Of a stretch of 64,000 nucleotides of DNA, positions 1 to 8,687 are shown one piece after another. Position 1 is the stretch's first letter, and each line of letters begins with the position of its first letter. The notes under the pieces are model-generated. The model saw nothing but the letters and a program-made list of their open reading frames with translations. It made no database searches and was not told the DNA's origin. The translations under genes and the position numbers were made by a program. The stretch is from DATJPW01 sp035506215 (GTDB taxonomy: Bacteria > Desulfobacterota > Desulfomonilia > Desulfomonilales > Desulfomonilaceae): the NCBI GenBank assembly GCA_035506215.1, contig DATJPW010000051.1, forward strand, positions 1 to 64,000. Reading direction: 5' to 3'.

Positions 1-518
1 GGATGCATCACAACGCTTGCGTCCGTGGTCAAATGTCCGAACCGTATCAGTGAGAACAGTTCAAGGATGATGGAAGACCCTAAGGCAAACCCTCTCGTCG
101 GCTCAATCGCGGGCCTGACTTCAGACAGCAGCATCCCCAACATCAGTATAGGCATGGCCACAAGACTTCCCGCGAGAGGTCCGCACGCGCCCACCTCTAT
201 CAATGCCTGACGATTCGGTATTGGGGTTCGAATACGTATGAATGCCCCGAATGTGCCTACCGGAGGCGGCGCGGGAACAAAATACGGAAGAGTAACATCT
301 AGGTAATGTCGTCTCCCGAACAGATAATGACCCATTTCATGGGTCAGCAGAATTGCCATTAACGGCACAGAGAATTCCCATCCACGTAACAAAAACGGTA
401 TGAGAGCGTCATACCTTTCGTTGGCGTACAGGGCCCCCGCTGCCGTAGTGGTGAGAAATGTGATCACAAATAGTGACCCATGGATTGCCCATCGCCTGGA
501 CCTGATTTTCAGCCTCCT
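1..518 (-). CDS. Site-2 protease family (M50) membrane metalloprotease, 3' end cut off by window
   Basis: Reading leftward, the frame encodes an intramembrane zinc metalloprotease of peptidase family M50. The zinc-binding motif HEMGH (codons at about 341-327) follows a hydrophobic N-terminal stretch (about 15 residues around LFVITFLTTTAAGALY). Downstream the protein has the segments PNRQALIEVGACGPLAG and RFGHLTTD, as in the soluble-bacterial S2P group. Proteins of this family cleave membrane-embedded substrates; the substrate here is unknown. The frame is open from a TGA at 519-521 to the left edge, so the C-terminal half is missing. No ATG or GTG lies before the first membrane segment; a strong AAGGAGG sits next to a CTG codon near 512. 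The start is therefore unresolved, or the N-terminus is frameshifted. The gene lies about 50 bases behind the GspE-type gene, so co-transcription is likely. Confidence 0.8.
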
Positions 519-565
519 TCAACCACCAAGGCAACCGCCTGCGGAAAGTGTAGCAAGTCAGTGCC

Positions 566-2491
566 TCATGAGGTAGTCATTTTGCGCAAGTGCATCGGTT
601 CATTGAAATGGGGGTCAGGCTGGGTCACACGTAGGACTTCTTCGACGGTGGTGACGCCGTTGAGCATCTTTCGGACTGCATTTTCCCATAAGGTACGGAA
701 TTTCTTCTTCTTAGCCATCTCCTTGAGGGCCAGCATATCAATTTCATCGACGATCAGCTTGGCCATATCATCATCTATTCCCACAACCTCATACACACTT
801 TCCATCTTAAAATAACCAGTACCTCTACATTGGTGACAGCCTTTACCTCGCTTGAGAAGCATCTTTTCCGGCCCTTCAAAGTTGAAGCCTCTCTGGTTAA
901 GATCTTTGAGAGTGACGGAATATTCTTCCGAACAATATGGACAAATCTTGCGTATCAGCCTCTGTGCTATCAATCCGACTACCGTTCCTGACAAAAGAAA
1001 ACTGGGAACCTTCAGGTCCAGCATTCGATTAACCGCAGTTAGAGCATCATTGGTATGCAAAGTACTGAAAACCAGATGTCCGGTGAGTGCCGCCTGAACC
1101 GCCAGAGATGCTGTCTCCTCATCTCTGATCTCACCTATCATTATGACATCCGGGTCCTGCCGCATCACATGCCTCAACAGAGGACCGAACGTCATTTTTT
1201 CTTCAGGGTTGTGGAGCATGCTGATCGCCGGATTTACCGCGATCTGATTAAATCGTTCGAAGACCATCTCGACGGGATCTTCTATGCAGGTTATGTTTCT
1301 GTCGGCCGTGGCTAGGACTTTCAGCGCTGAATAAAGCGTAGTCGTCTTGCCGGAGCCTGTCGGCCCTGTGACAAGTATGATTCCGTACGGTCGGTATATG
1401 AAACTCTGGAAAGTAGTGAGATCGTACGGACTGAACCCCAATTGCTCAAGATCCATAAACAATAGGTCCGGATCCTGTATTCGGCACACTGTTTTCTCTC
1501 CGAAAGCAGTGGGAACGGTGGAGACCCGGACCTCGATTTCGCGCTTCTGCATATTAAGCTTTATTCTTCCGTCCTGCGGACGACGCTTCTCCGCAATATC
1601 TACAGCGGACATAGCCTTAATTCGCGAGGTGAAGGCCCCGTGGAGCGCTCCCGGAATCCAGTCCACGTCATGCAACGTGCCGTCAATCCGCATCCTTAAG
1701 AGACTCTTACCCCTCTTCGGCTCAATATGGATATCGCTGGCCCTTAGCGAAATAGCCCGGCGAAACATCGCGTCCACGGCGGTGCGAATATTTCTGTCGG
1801 TGTGAGAGATTTCTTCGAGGCTCTTGACTTCTGCCAGACGTTCAAGGTCCGCCAATTCCGCGAAGTATTTCACATGCTTTTCTGCGGCGGCCCTGATCGA
1901 GCCTCTGAAGCCGTGAAACTCGAGAATGATTTTCATGATATCCGATTTGGAGGATACCACTATCTCGAGTTCTTTTCCGGTCACGCGAGATACATCTTCA
2001 AGGACTTCCCTTTGGGACGGATCGCAAATAGCTACCCTGAGCTTTCCATTAGCCTCGTCCACAGGGATGACCAGGAAACGGTCGGCAAACTTCTGCGGCA
2101 GGTGTTTTGTGACAAAGTCGGGATCGAGGTCTAACGGCTGGAGCCGCATAAACGGATACCCCATTTCCCGGGCCAGAACCTCCACTATCTGATGCTCGTC
2201 AAGAGGACCATTCGGGCCGGCCAACTTCATCCCGACTATGATTTCGAGGGCGGTAGTCTGATGCGCGTGAGGGACCGATTCCTTCAACTGCTTGGCGCGA
2301 TCCTGGGCCAAGCGGTCGGTAATGTAAAGCTCCGCCTCCTGGAGCTTCACCAAACCAGTTTCATCCAGTAATCCATTCCTATAAAGGATTTCGCCAATCT
2401 GGTTGGCGTCGTTGTAGATGTCCACCGACGTTACCGAGGTAAACCGGTCTATCGATCCGGAATTTTTCTGCTGGCCTTGATCACGCGCCAA
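566..2491 (-). CDS. GspE/PulE/PilB-type secretion or type IV pilus ATPase
   Basis: This 641-residue protein is a hexameric traffic ATPase that powers type II secretion or type IV pilus assembly at the inner membrane. It has an N-terminal MshEN/GspE-N region (about 25-190), then the RecA-like ATPase. Visible motifs are Walker A GPTGSGKT (376-383), the Asp box around EDPVE (404-408), Walker B MIGEIRDEET (451-460) and the His box GHLVFSTLHT (471-480). Four cysteines (about 517, 520, 552, 555) form the zinc-binding C-module typical of GspE/PilB. Length is slightly above the usual 500-570. The start is a TTG without a clear ribosome-binding site, so the first residues are uncertain. No other pilus or secretion gene is visible nearby, so GspE and PilB cannot be told apart here. 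Confidence 0.92.
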   Translation of the reverse strand: MARDQGQQKNSGSIDRFTSVTSVDIYNDANQIGEILYRNGLLDETGLVKLQEAELYITDRLAQDRAKQLKESVPHAHQTTALEIIVGMKLAGPNGPLDEHQIVEVLAREMGYPFMRLQPLDLDPDFVTKHLPQKFADRFLVIPVDEANGKLRVAICDPSQREVLEDVSRVTGKELEIVVSSKSDIMKIILEFHGFRGSIRAAAEKHVKYFAELADLERLAEVKSLEEISHTDRNIRTAVDAMFRRAISLRASDIHIEPKRGKSLLRMRIDGTLHDVDWIPGALHGAFTSRIKAMSAVDIAEKRRPQDGRIKLNMQKREIEVRVSTVPTAFGEKTVCRIQDPDLLFMDLEQLGFSPYDLTTFQSFIYRPYGIILVTGPTGSGKTTTLYSALKVLATADRNITCIEDPVEMVFERFNQIAVNPAISMLHNPEEKMTFGPLLRHVMRQDPDVIMIGEIRDEETASLAVQAALTGHLVFSTLHTNDALTAVNRMLDLKVPSFLLSGTVVGLIAQRLIRKICPYCSEEYSVTLKDLNQRGFNFEGPEKMLLKRGKGCHQCRGTGYFKMESVYEVVGIDDDMAKLIVDEIDMLALKEMAKKKKFRTLWENAVRKMLNGVTTVEEVLRVTQPDPHFNEPMHLRKMTTS

Positions 2492-2600
2492 TGCGAAACA
2501 CGCAAAATCCCCTGCCCAAAATTTGGCTTTCGGGGCAAATGCGCACTGCTCTCATCATAATTGCTGTGGCCGGCAGAATCAACAGTGACTTGAGAAGGGG

Positions 2601-2657
2601 GGTAAGCGTTCAAATCTCGCGGTCGGAGAACCTATCACGCAAAGGTGAACGCTTACC
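2601..2657. repeat. Perfect 11-bp inverted repeat between HU genes and GspE-type gene
   Basis: GGTAAGCGTTC at 2601-2611 is matched exactly by GAACGCTTACC at 2647-2657, with a 35-base loop. It lies in the 181-base gap after the IHF-like gene and before the ATPase gene. No T-run follows on the minus strand, so it is not a textbook terminator. It could be a factor-dependent stop or a regulatory site. Confidence 0.5.
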
Positions 2658-2672
2658 TTGTCACTTTTCTCG

Positions 2673-2954
2673 CTACCCCGTTCCGTCCACCTTTTCTCGA
2701 AGCTCTTTTCCCGTCTTGAAAAACGGGAGCTTCTTCTCGCTGACCGCTATCTTGTCCCCTGTTTTGGGATTCCGCCCTGTATAACCCTTGTATTCTTTCA
2801 CCATAAACGAACCAAAGCCGCGTATCTCGATTCGATTGTCTTGAATAAGGGCGTTTGACATAGTGTCAAATACCAGATTGACAATCTCCTCGGATTTACG
2901 CAACGGCAGGTCCGCGTCCTTGGCTAGGGCGACTATGAGATCTGATTTATTCAT
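2673..2954 (-). CDS. Integration host factor / HU-family DNA-binding protein
   Basis: This 93-residue protein is a DNA-bending architectural protein of the HU/IHF family. It starts MNKSDLIVALA, has the core segment IEIRGFGSF (about 43-51) and the DNA-binding arm signature GRNPKTGDKI (about 60-69). The arm and the acidic N-terminal half resemble IHF subunit beta more than HU. Length is normal (about 90-100). It lies 23 bases behind a second HU-family gene, and both appear to share the promoter at 3326-3354. The two may form a heterodimer, but that is inference from adjacency. No oddities are seen. Confidence 0.9.
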   Translation of the reverse strand: MNKSDLIVALAKDADLPLRKSEEIVNLVFDTMSNALIQDNRIEIRGFGSFMVKEYKGYTGRNPKTGDKIAVSEKKLPFFKTGKELREKVDGTG

Positions 2955-2977
2955 AGGAGATTCCCACCTCTCGGGGA

Positions 2978-3262
2978 TTACTTCGCCTTCTTGACGGCTT
3001 CCTTGAGCGCCCTGGAAGCACTGAAACGCGGCACTTTCGCAGCAGGAATCTTGATTTTTTGCTTCGTCTGGGGATTGACACCCGTGCGCGCTTTCTTCTT
3101 GATAACCTTGAACGTCCCCAACTCAGCGATGCGGATCTTGCCTTCCTTCTTCTTGAGGGAATCGTGAATCGCACCCACAAGAGCATTGAGGGCAGCGCTG
3201 GCGGCTTTTTTCGTTACGCCGGCTTCCTCGGCCATTCGGTTAACCAGTTCAGCTTTTGTCAT
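2978..3262 (-). CDS. HU-family DNA-binding protein
   Basis: This 94-residue protein is an HU-type nucleoid protein that bends DNA and helps compact the chromosome. It begins MTKAELVNRMAEEAG, has the segment IRIAELGTFKV (about 43-53) and a lysine-rich arm with TGVNPQTKQKIKIPAAK (about 59-75). It is first of the two HU/IHF genes in transcription order, and AGGGGAGG just upstream of the ATG fits a ribosome-binding site. Two tandem but clearly different HU/IHF paralogues are common in this group. The tail is very basic (KEAVKKAK). Confidence 0.92.
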   Translation of the reverse strand: MTKAELVNRMAEEAGVTKKAASAALNALVGAIHDSLKKKEGKIRIAELGTFKVIKKKARTGVNPQTKQKIKIPAAKVPRFSASRALKEAVKKAK

Positions 3263-3325
3263 AGCTTACCTCCCCTGAAAAATTAATAGATCCAAGAACT
3301 TAACACTACATCAAACGATTGCACA

Positions 3326-3354
3326 ATGTTATTCATACGGGGGCGAATTGTCAA
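3326..3354 (-). promoter_or_regulatory. Sigma-70-type promoter for the HU/IHF pair
   Basis: On the minus strand TTGACA (3354-3349) is followed after 17 bases by TAACAT (3331-3326). The -35 box is perfect and the -10 box matches four of six positions. It points at the HU gene, whose ATG is about 60 bases downstream. Confidence 0.6.
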
Positions 3355-3490
3355 GAGAAATCAGCAAGAAAAAAGAAAATAATATCGTCCGCACCAAGAA
3401 AAGCCGCACTGGAAGCTGTTTTATTCGTCATTGACAATCGCCGCCGGTTGGCATAAACGGGTTTGTCAGGCGAATAAAATGGGGAACGAA

Positions 3491-3757
3491 ATGAACGACG
3501 CCTCACTGTTGCAACATCTCGAGGACCTGGCTCACCGATTGGGTATCGAACTTAGATATGAAAATCTGGGAACAAACGGCATCAAATGCGAGGGCGGTTA
3601 TTGCGTGCTGGCCGGCAAGCCCATGATACTTGTTAACAGAAAGGATTCACGTCGTCGCAAAATTTTCATATTGGCCAGGGCCTTGAATAAGGTCAATTTG
3701 GAAGGGCTTTTCATTCCTCCAGGAGTAAGAAAAATAATAGAAACGCAGAGTGCTTGA
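3491..3757 (+). CDS. Conserved small hypothetical protein, about 88 residues
   Basis: This short protein has no function I can name. From the ATG at 3491 it reads MNDASLLQHLEDLAHRLGIE, then an RYENLG segment and GGYCVLAGKPMILVNRK, and ends with LEGLFIPPGVRKIIE. This pattern resembles small conserved proteins seen in many deltaproteobacteria and similar phyla, sometimes next to nucleotide or RNA genes. An in-frame ATG at 3479 and a possible start at 3431 exist. GGGGAACGA just before 3491 makes that start the best supported. It is divergent from the HU genes and 127 bases ahead of the GTPase gene. Confidence 0.7.
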   Translation: MNDASLLQHLEDLAHRLGIELRYENLGTNGIKCEGGYCVLAGKPMILVNRKDSRRRKIFILARALNKVNLEGLFIPPGVRKIIETQSA

Positions 3758-3884
3758 TCGGCGCGACGCGGTGCCGAACCGATCGATATCTTCGGTTGGG
3801 GTAGTTTGCCCAGGATTTACCGGCCGTCATTCTTGCCTCGTATCTTTTTTAGTAAGATTATTGATGTTAGAGGAACATTAGTCC

Positions 3885-5690
3885 TTGCAGAAATCGAGAA
3901 TCGAGGGCTCCCGACAAATGTTTGCCTTGTCGTTTGACAAACGTCTGGGGAACTGGCCTATTCTGGAGGCCAACCGTTTGGAATCAGAACGACTCCTAAA
4001 AGCTTGGCAGTGGAAGTCCATGCTGGACGCTTCCTTTCCTCTGATTGTCTCCCTGGTGGGCGGCACAGGAACGGGCAAAAGCACAGTTTTCAATTCGCTG
4101 GCAGGCCGTCAAATCAGTGAGGTCGGACATAGAAGGCCCTGCACATTGCGTGCAATCATTTTTGCTCCTGAACATGACGCTCAATCGCTATCAGAATGCC
4201 CGCTGCTCACACTGAAGAACCAACCTGAAATAGGTCAAGAAGATGACGAAGCGGAAATTGTGACCCATCTTCAGCCGGAGCTGTCGGGTTTGGTGCTGGT
4301 GGATACCCCGGACATTGATAGTGTGGAACTTTCGAATCGCGTCAGCGCAGAGAACTTCTTTATCCTGAGCGATGCAGTGGTCTTTGTAACTTCTCAGGAA
4401 AAATATGGTGACCTCACGGTGCACGAGATGACCGAGCGCGCCAGGCAATGGGGGAAGAAGACCCTCTTCGTCATGAATAAGGTGGCCTCCGATGTAGCCT
4501 ACAACGATTTTCGAAACGCACTGGCAGCTCAAGGATTTGTCGATGAGCCTATTCGGATCGAAAGGCTGCATGCATCGCCGCAATCTATTCCCGGACTTAG
4601 AGATCGACCGGAATTTGCTATTTTCTTTGCCAACAAAGACGGCAAAGGACTTGACCAGGACATGCGGACCCAGGAGCTGAACAAATTATGCACGAGGGCG
4701 GTAACCAGCCTCGATGTATTGGAACACTCAGTTCGAATCGAGGTCCGGAGAATGGACATGGTCAATGACCGGATTCGGCACATCTTGTCACATGTGGTCC
4801 AGGAAATGCGTGTTGAGCTAAGCCGATTGGTGACTCCGGACGTGGAGACGCACATCCGAGAGCGACTCCATCAACTCACGGCGAAATACGATATATTATT
4901 TGTCCCAAGGAAAAAATTGCGCGAAGCCGTAAAGCAGGCTGTGGAAACAATTTTCGGTTGGTTCCGCCCCCCGTGGGGTGAGCAGCCGGACAGACGGAGA
5001 GCAGACGCGAACGCTTTGCCTGACCTGTACGCAATCCGCCATTCCGCTAACCTCGCACCTCTGGAAGCTGCTATAGCCAAATTGAACCAACGAGTGGCAG
5101 AGACGTTGAGTTCCGATCCTGCCCTGGATGATCTATGTCGAATCGCTCGAGCCGAAGTCCCCAGGTGGAATGCGGAGAAGATCCACGAACTTTACTATGA
5201 TGCGTTCCCAGGAGTTGAGAAACTCCTGGAAGTTGAGTTTAAGCGGTTTCAAGACGGGTTACCTCTTCCGGAGAAGATCAGGCTTTACGGATGGTCTACC
5301 ATATGGGCTGTTTTTGTTATAACCATGGAAATCGTGGTCGGCGGAGGATTCACTTTGCTTGATGCCTTGTTGAATACCGCTATTCTGCCCTCCATTCCCA
5401 CTTTGGTCCTCAAAGCGAAAGTGGCGGGCCTTCTCAAGGAAATTGCCGAGCGAGTGGATCGCGAGCAGAGACGAATCCTCGATTCCATACTTGAAGAACA
5501 GGCCCGAGCTTACATCGATAAATTTGAAAGCCTACTGCCGGCAGACGAGGAATTACAGGGCCTGTGGAGCGTCAGACAAAGCCTTGGCTGTGTGGAGACG
5601 ATGCCGATAAGCCGGCGCCACGGCCTGGGAGCTGAAGGAGGCAAAGCGGATAGGCTTCTAAGGAACGTTCCGATACGTATTTTGTCCTAA
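3885..5690 (+). CDS. Membrane-associated dynamin/YfjP-like GTPase
   Basis: This 601-residue protein has a P-loop GTPase domain near the N-terminus and a hydrophobic C-terminal part. Visible motifs are G1 GGTGTGKST (59-67), G3 DTPDID (about 140-145) and G4 NKVASD (about 195-200). Long helices follow. A strongly hydrophobic segment around WAVFVITMEIVVGGGF (about 470-485) and a second stretch can insert in or touch the membrane. It resembles large bacterial GTPases of the dynamin-like/YfjP group; its role is not known. The start is a TTG at 3885 with AGAGGA nine bases upstream. An ATG at 3918 with GAGGG upstream is an alternative and would not remove any motif. Confidence 0.8.
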   Translation: MQKSRIEGSRQMFALSFDKRLGNWPILEANRLESERLLKAWQWKSMLDASFPLIVSLVGGTGTGKSTVFNSLAGRQISEVGHRRPCTLRAIIFAPEHDAQSLSECPLLTLKNQPEIGQEDDEAEIVTHLQPELSGLVLVDTPDIDSVELSNRVSAENFFILSDAVVFVTSQEKYGDLTVHEMTERARQWGKKTLFVMNKVASDVAYNDFRNALAAQGFVDEPIRIERLHASPQSIPGLRDRPEFAIFFANKDGKGLDQDMRTQELNKLCTRAVTSLDVLEHSVRIEVRRMDMVNDRIRHILSHVVQEMRVELSRLVTPDVETHIRERLHQLTAKYDILFVPRKKLREAVKQAVETIFGWFRPPWGEQPDRRRADANALPDLYAIRHSANLAPLEAAIAKLNQRVAETLSSDPALDDLCRIARAEVPRWNAEKIHELYYDAFPGVEKLLEVEFKRFQDGLPLPEKIRLYGWSTIWAVFVITMEIVVGGGFTLLDALLNTAILPSIPTLVLKAKVAGLLKEIAERVDREQRRILDSILEEQARAYIDKFESLLPADEELQGLWSVRQSLGCVETMPISRRHGLGAEGGKADRLLRNVPIRILS

Positions 5691-5953
5691 CAAGATGATT
5701 GGATTTTGGGGCCGCGGGTCAAAGAATATCAAGGTAGAATTAATCCTTGTTTAGACAAGGTTTCCGATCTTCGCTTGGTGTCCTGAATTACATCCGCAAG
5801 CCGCTTCCCGAGAAGCAGAAAACGGCCGGAGTGTTTACATCTATCGCGACAGGCTGCTAAGAGATTTCGACGTGACTTGGAACCGTCCGGCGAAGTGGTC
5901 GCGCTCGTAATGCCAACGCAGCCGCGCAAAGTAGTAAGATGAAGGAGAACAGA

Positions 5954-8614
5954 ATGACCTTTTTCTCAAACGTCGCCTCGATTACGAGGTGGTGGCCGGT
6001 ATTGATTCTGGTTTGCATTATGCCTGTAAGTTCCATGGCAATGGAGGACAAGTTGGAGCGATTCACACTTCCGAACGGTCTCGAAGTTCTGGTGAAAGAG
6101 GACCACGCCCGCAAGGTAGCTGCCATCCAGTATTGGGTGATGGTGGGAAGCGCGGATGAAGAAGCCTCAGAACGCGGAATAAGTCATTTGATAGAACATA
6201 TGGCCTTCAAAGGGACTGAGCGCCGGGGCGTTGGAAAAATCGCCGCCGAGATAGAAGCTCTCGGAGGCGAAATAAACGCGTACACCAGTTGGGATGAGAC
6301 GGTCTTTCACGTGACTGTCCCATCGAACGCTACACTTCAGGGTCTAGACATCTTGACCGATGCAGTTCTTCGGCCTGTAATAGACGCCAAAGAGCTTGAG
6401 TTGGAAAAACAGGTAGTTATTGAGGAGATTCTCGAAGGAGAAGAAAGACCCGACCGCAAGTCATCCAAGATGATTTTCGACATTGCTTACACCAAGAGCC
6501 CGTATAAATACCCGATAATCGGGTACAAGGAATTGGTGGAAAAGATGACGCGGGACGACATCCTGTCCTTTCGCAAGAAATGGTACGTTCCGGAAAACAT
6601 GTTTCTGCTCATTGTCGGTGACGTGAATTCTGAGGCCGTGCGTCGAAAAATGGAACTCCTGACCGCGGACATTAATCCTACGGGCTTTTTCAGGCCCCCC
6701 CGACCTGCCGAACCGACCCAGAAAGAGATAAGAACCCAGTTGGAACGAGATCGTAACAGCCGGGAGACCCGCCTACATATCGCTTTTCATATCCCTTCGA
6801 CCAAAGGCAACGATGTCAACGCCCTGGACCTGACTGGTGATCTGCTCGGAGCACGGGACAATTCCAGATTGGTCCGGATACTAAAGAAGGAAAAAGGTCT
6901 TGTAAATTCCATTTCCGCTAACGCGATCACGCCTAAAGATCCAGGCATCATGGTGATTTCAGTTACTCTGGATTCCAAGAACCTGGAGCCCGTTACAAAA
7001 ACGATCATGGATGAAGTGTCTCGGCTAGCCAAAGAGCCCCCTCCTCCTGACGAACTTGAGCGCGCAAAGGTCCACATCGAATCGCAGCACATCTACGCCA
7101 GAGAAACCGTCCAGGGAACGGCCCGGAGCATTGGTAATTTTAGAGCGGACATGAATGATGCGGCGTACGAGGAAAAATATCTGACGCTCAATGCGGCTGT
7201 TATGCCGGAGCAGGTCTCCGGTGTAGTCGAAAAGTATCTGAAGGCCCCAAACGTGAGCATCGCCGTCTTGCTACCCGAAGGAGAAGCGCCGGACTTCAGC
7301 ATGGACAAGCTCACAAATATCGTCGCCGCTTTCAGATCAGGCGCCGGTTCTGCCGCGGCGGAGGTCAGTTCCCAAGCCCCCGTGACAAGAACTTTGCCTA
7401 ACGGGATCAGGGTGGTGCTTTTACCGGATGACTCCAATCCCGATGTCGCTGTGAGAATGGCCTTCTTGGGCGGGAAACGCTTCGAGAGAAAAGAAAACGA
7501 AGGCATCATGAATTTCATATCTCAGATGCTTAACAAAGGCACGGCCAATATGACCGAGGTCCAGATCGCCGCCAAGGTTGATGACATGGGGGGCCGTTTG
7601 AACGGATTCTCAGGCTATGATTCCTTTGGGCTGTCCGCGACTTTCTTTAGCCGGTATCTGAAAGAAGGTCTTGGGATTCTGGCCGACCTATATTCCGGTG
7701 TCAGTTTCCCGGAAGACAAGTTTGAACGCGAACGGACTCTGATTCTTAATCGTATTAAGACGGAGCCTGATCGTCCTGTTCCGTACACGGTCAACGTTTT
7801 GAGTGGGACCCTTTTTCCTCACCATCCTTATGGATTCGTGAAGGAGGGAACAGCAACCACTGTGGCGGGATTTACTCCGGAAGACCTCAAACGGACTTAT
7901 GCTCGTTTTGCCGTACCATCCAATATGGTACTCACCGTTGTAGGTGATATTAATGTGAAGAAAACGCTGGATCAAATCGGGGAGACGTTCGGGAAAATCC
8001 CCGCTCGCAAGCTGGAGGCCCCGGAAGAGGTAAAGGAAGAGTCGTTCAAAGGGGTACATGACAAAGTTGTTCGAATTCCAAGGGCCAAGGTGCATCTGGC
8101 TGTAGGATTCCGCGGAAGTGCGTTGTCCGACCCCGACCGATATCCCCTTGACGTCCTCAACAATATCCTCGCCGGACAGGGCGGCCGTCTGTTCATCCAA
8201 TTGAGAGACAAGGAGTCTCTGGCGTATACGGTGACTTCCTTTGTCAGGCCCGGCCTGGACCCGGGGATGTTTGCGCTTTATATGGCGTGCGATGTGCCGA
8301 AGGCTGATCGAGCCTTGCAAGGGTTGCTCCAGCAGATTGATCTGATTCGGGAAAAGCCCGTCAGCGATGAAGAACTGAAGCGCGCTGTAAATAATCTCAT
8401 AGGTGAATACCTCATCAATTTGCAGAGTTCCTGGTCCAGAGCGGAAAATACCGCCTTGAACACTTTGTATGGTCTGGGATATGATTATGATGTGGAGTAC
8501 GTAAAGAAAATTTCGGCAGTTACGGCCCAGGATATCCTCGCGGCCGCTCGCAAGTACCTGGACCCGAAGAACTGCGCAATTGTGAAGATTTTGCCGGACG
8601 AAAATCAAAGTTGA
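5954..8614 (+). CDS. Two-domain M16 (pitrilysin/processing-protease-like) zinc peptidase
   Basis: The product (886 residues from this start) carries two tandem M16 units on one chain. The first unit holds the inverted zinc motif HLIEH (HxxEH) followed by the usual downstream EALGGEINAYTS region and the acidic third ligand region. The second unit (from about residue 460, RTLPNGIRVVLLPDD) lacks HxxEH and is the inactive partner, as in other fused M16 proteins. A hydrophobic N-terminus (VLILVCIMPVSSMAM) suggests export. AAGGAG at 5942-5947 lies six bases before the ATG at 5954, so this start is preferred over the in-frame ATG at 5939. Such proteins degrade small peptides in the periplasm. It is followed by hflX after 73 bases. 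Confidence 0.92.
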   Translation: MTFFSNVASITRWWPVLILVCIMPVSSMAMEDKLERFTLPNGLEVLVKEDHARKVAAIQYWVMVGSADEEASERGISHLIEHMAFKGTERRGVGKIAAEIEALGGEINAYTSWDETVFHVTVPSNATLQGLDILTDAVLRPVIDAKELELEKQVVIEEILEGEERPDRKSSKMIFDIAYTKSPYKYPIIGYKELVEKMTRDDILSFRKKWYVPENMFLLIVGDVNSEAVRRKMELLTADINPTGFFRPPRPAEPTQKEIRTQLERDRNSRETRLHIAFHIPSTKGNDVNALDLTGDLLGARDNSRLVRILKKEKGLVNSISANAITPKDPGIMVISVTLDSKNLEPVTKTIMDEVSRLAKEPPPPDELERAKVHIESQHIYARETVQGTARSIGNFRADMNDAAYEEKYLTLNAAVMPEQVSGVVEKYLKAPNVSIAVLLPEGEAPDFSMDKLTNIVAAFRSGAGSAAAEVSSQAPVTRTLPNGIRVVLLPDDSNPDVAVRMAFLGGKRFERKENEGIMNFISQMLNKGTANMTEVQIAAKVDDMGGRLNGFSGYDSFGLSATFFSRYLKEGLGILADLYSGVSFPEDKFERERTLILNRIKTEPDRPVPYTVNVLSGTLFPHHPYGFVKEGTATTVAGFTPEDLKRTYARFAVPSNMVLTVVGDINVKKTLDQIGETFGKIPARKLEAPEEVKEESFKGVHDKVVRIPRAKVHLAVGFRGSALSDPDRYPLDVLNNILAGQGGRLFIQLRDKESLAYTVTSFVRPGLDPGMFALYMACDVPKADRALQGLLQQIDLIREKPVSDEELKRAVNNLIGEYLINLQSSWSRAENTALNTLYGLGYDYDVEYVKKISAVTAQDILAAARKYLDPKNCAIVKILPDENQS

Positions 8615-8687
8615 AGGAGGAAGGGCTGACAAAGAGAGACCTTCAAGAAATCATAACCATGGGGCGGGCCGTAGGCGGGAGAGTCTG

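Noticed and set aside
2605..2635. GTTCAAATC as the T-loop of a tRNA
   Set aside because: The bases on either side cannot form a T-stem, and no acceptor or anticodon arm can be drawn.
7688..8632. A 314-residue open frame on the minus strand opposite the M16 protease gene
   Set aside because: It overlaps a well-supported protease gene entirely, shows no domain and no ribosome-binding site, and looks like a codon-bias shadow.
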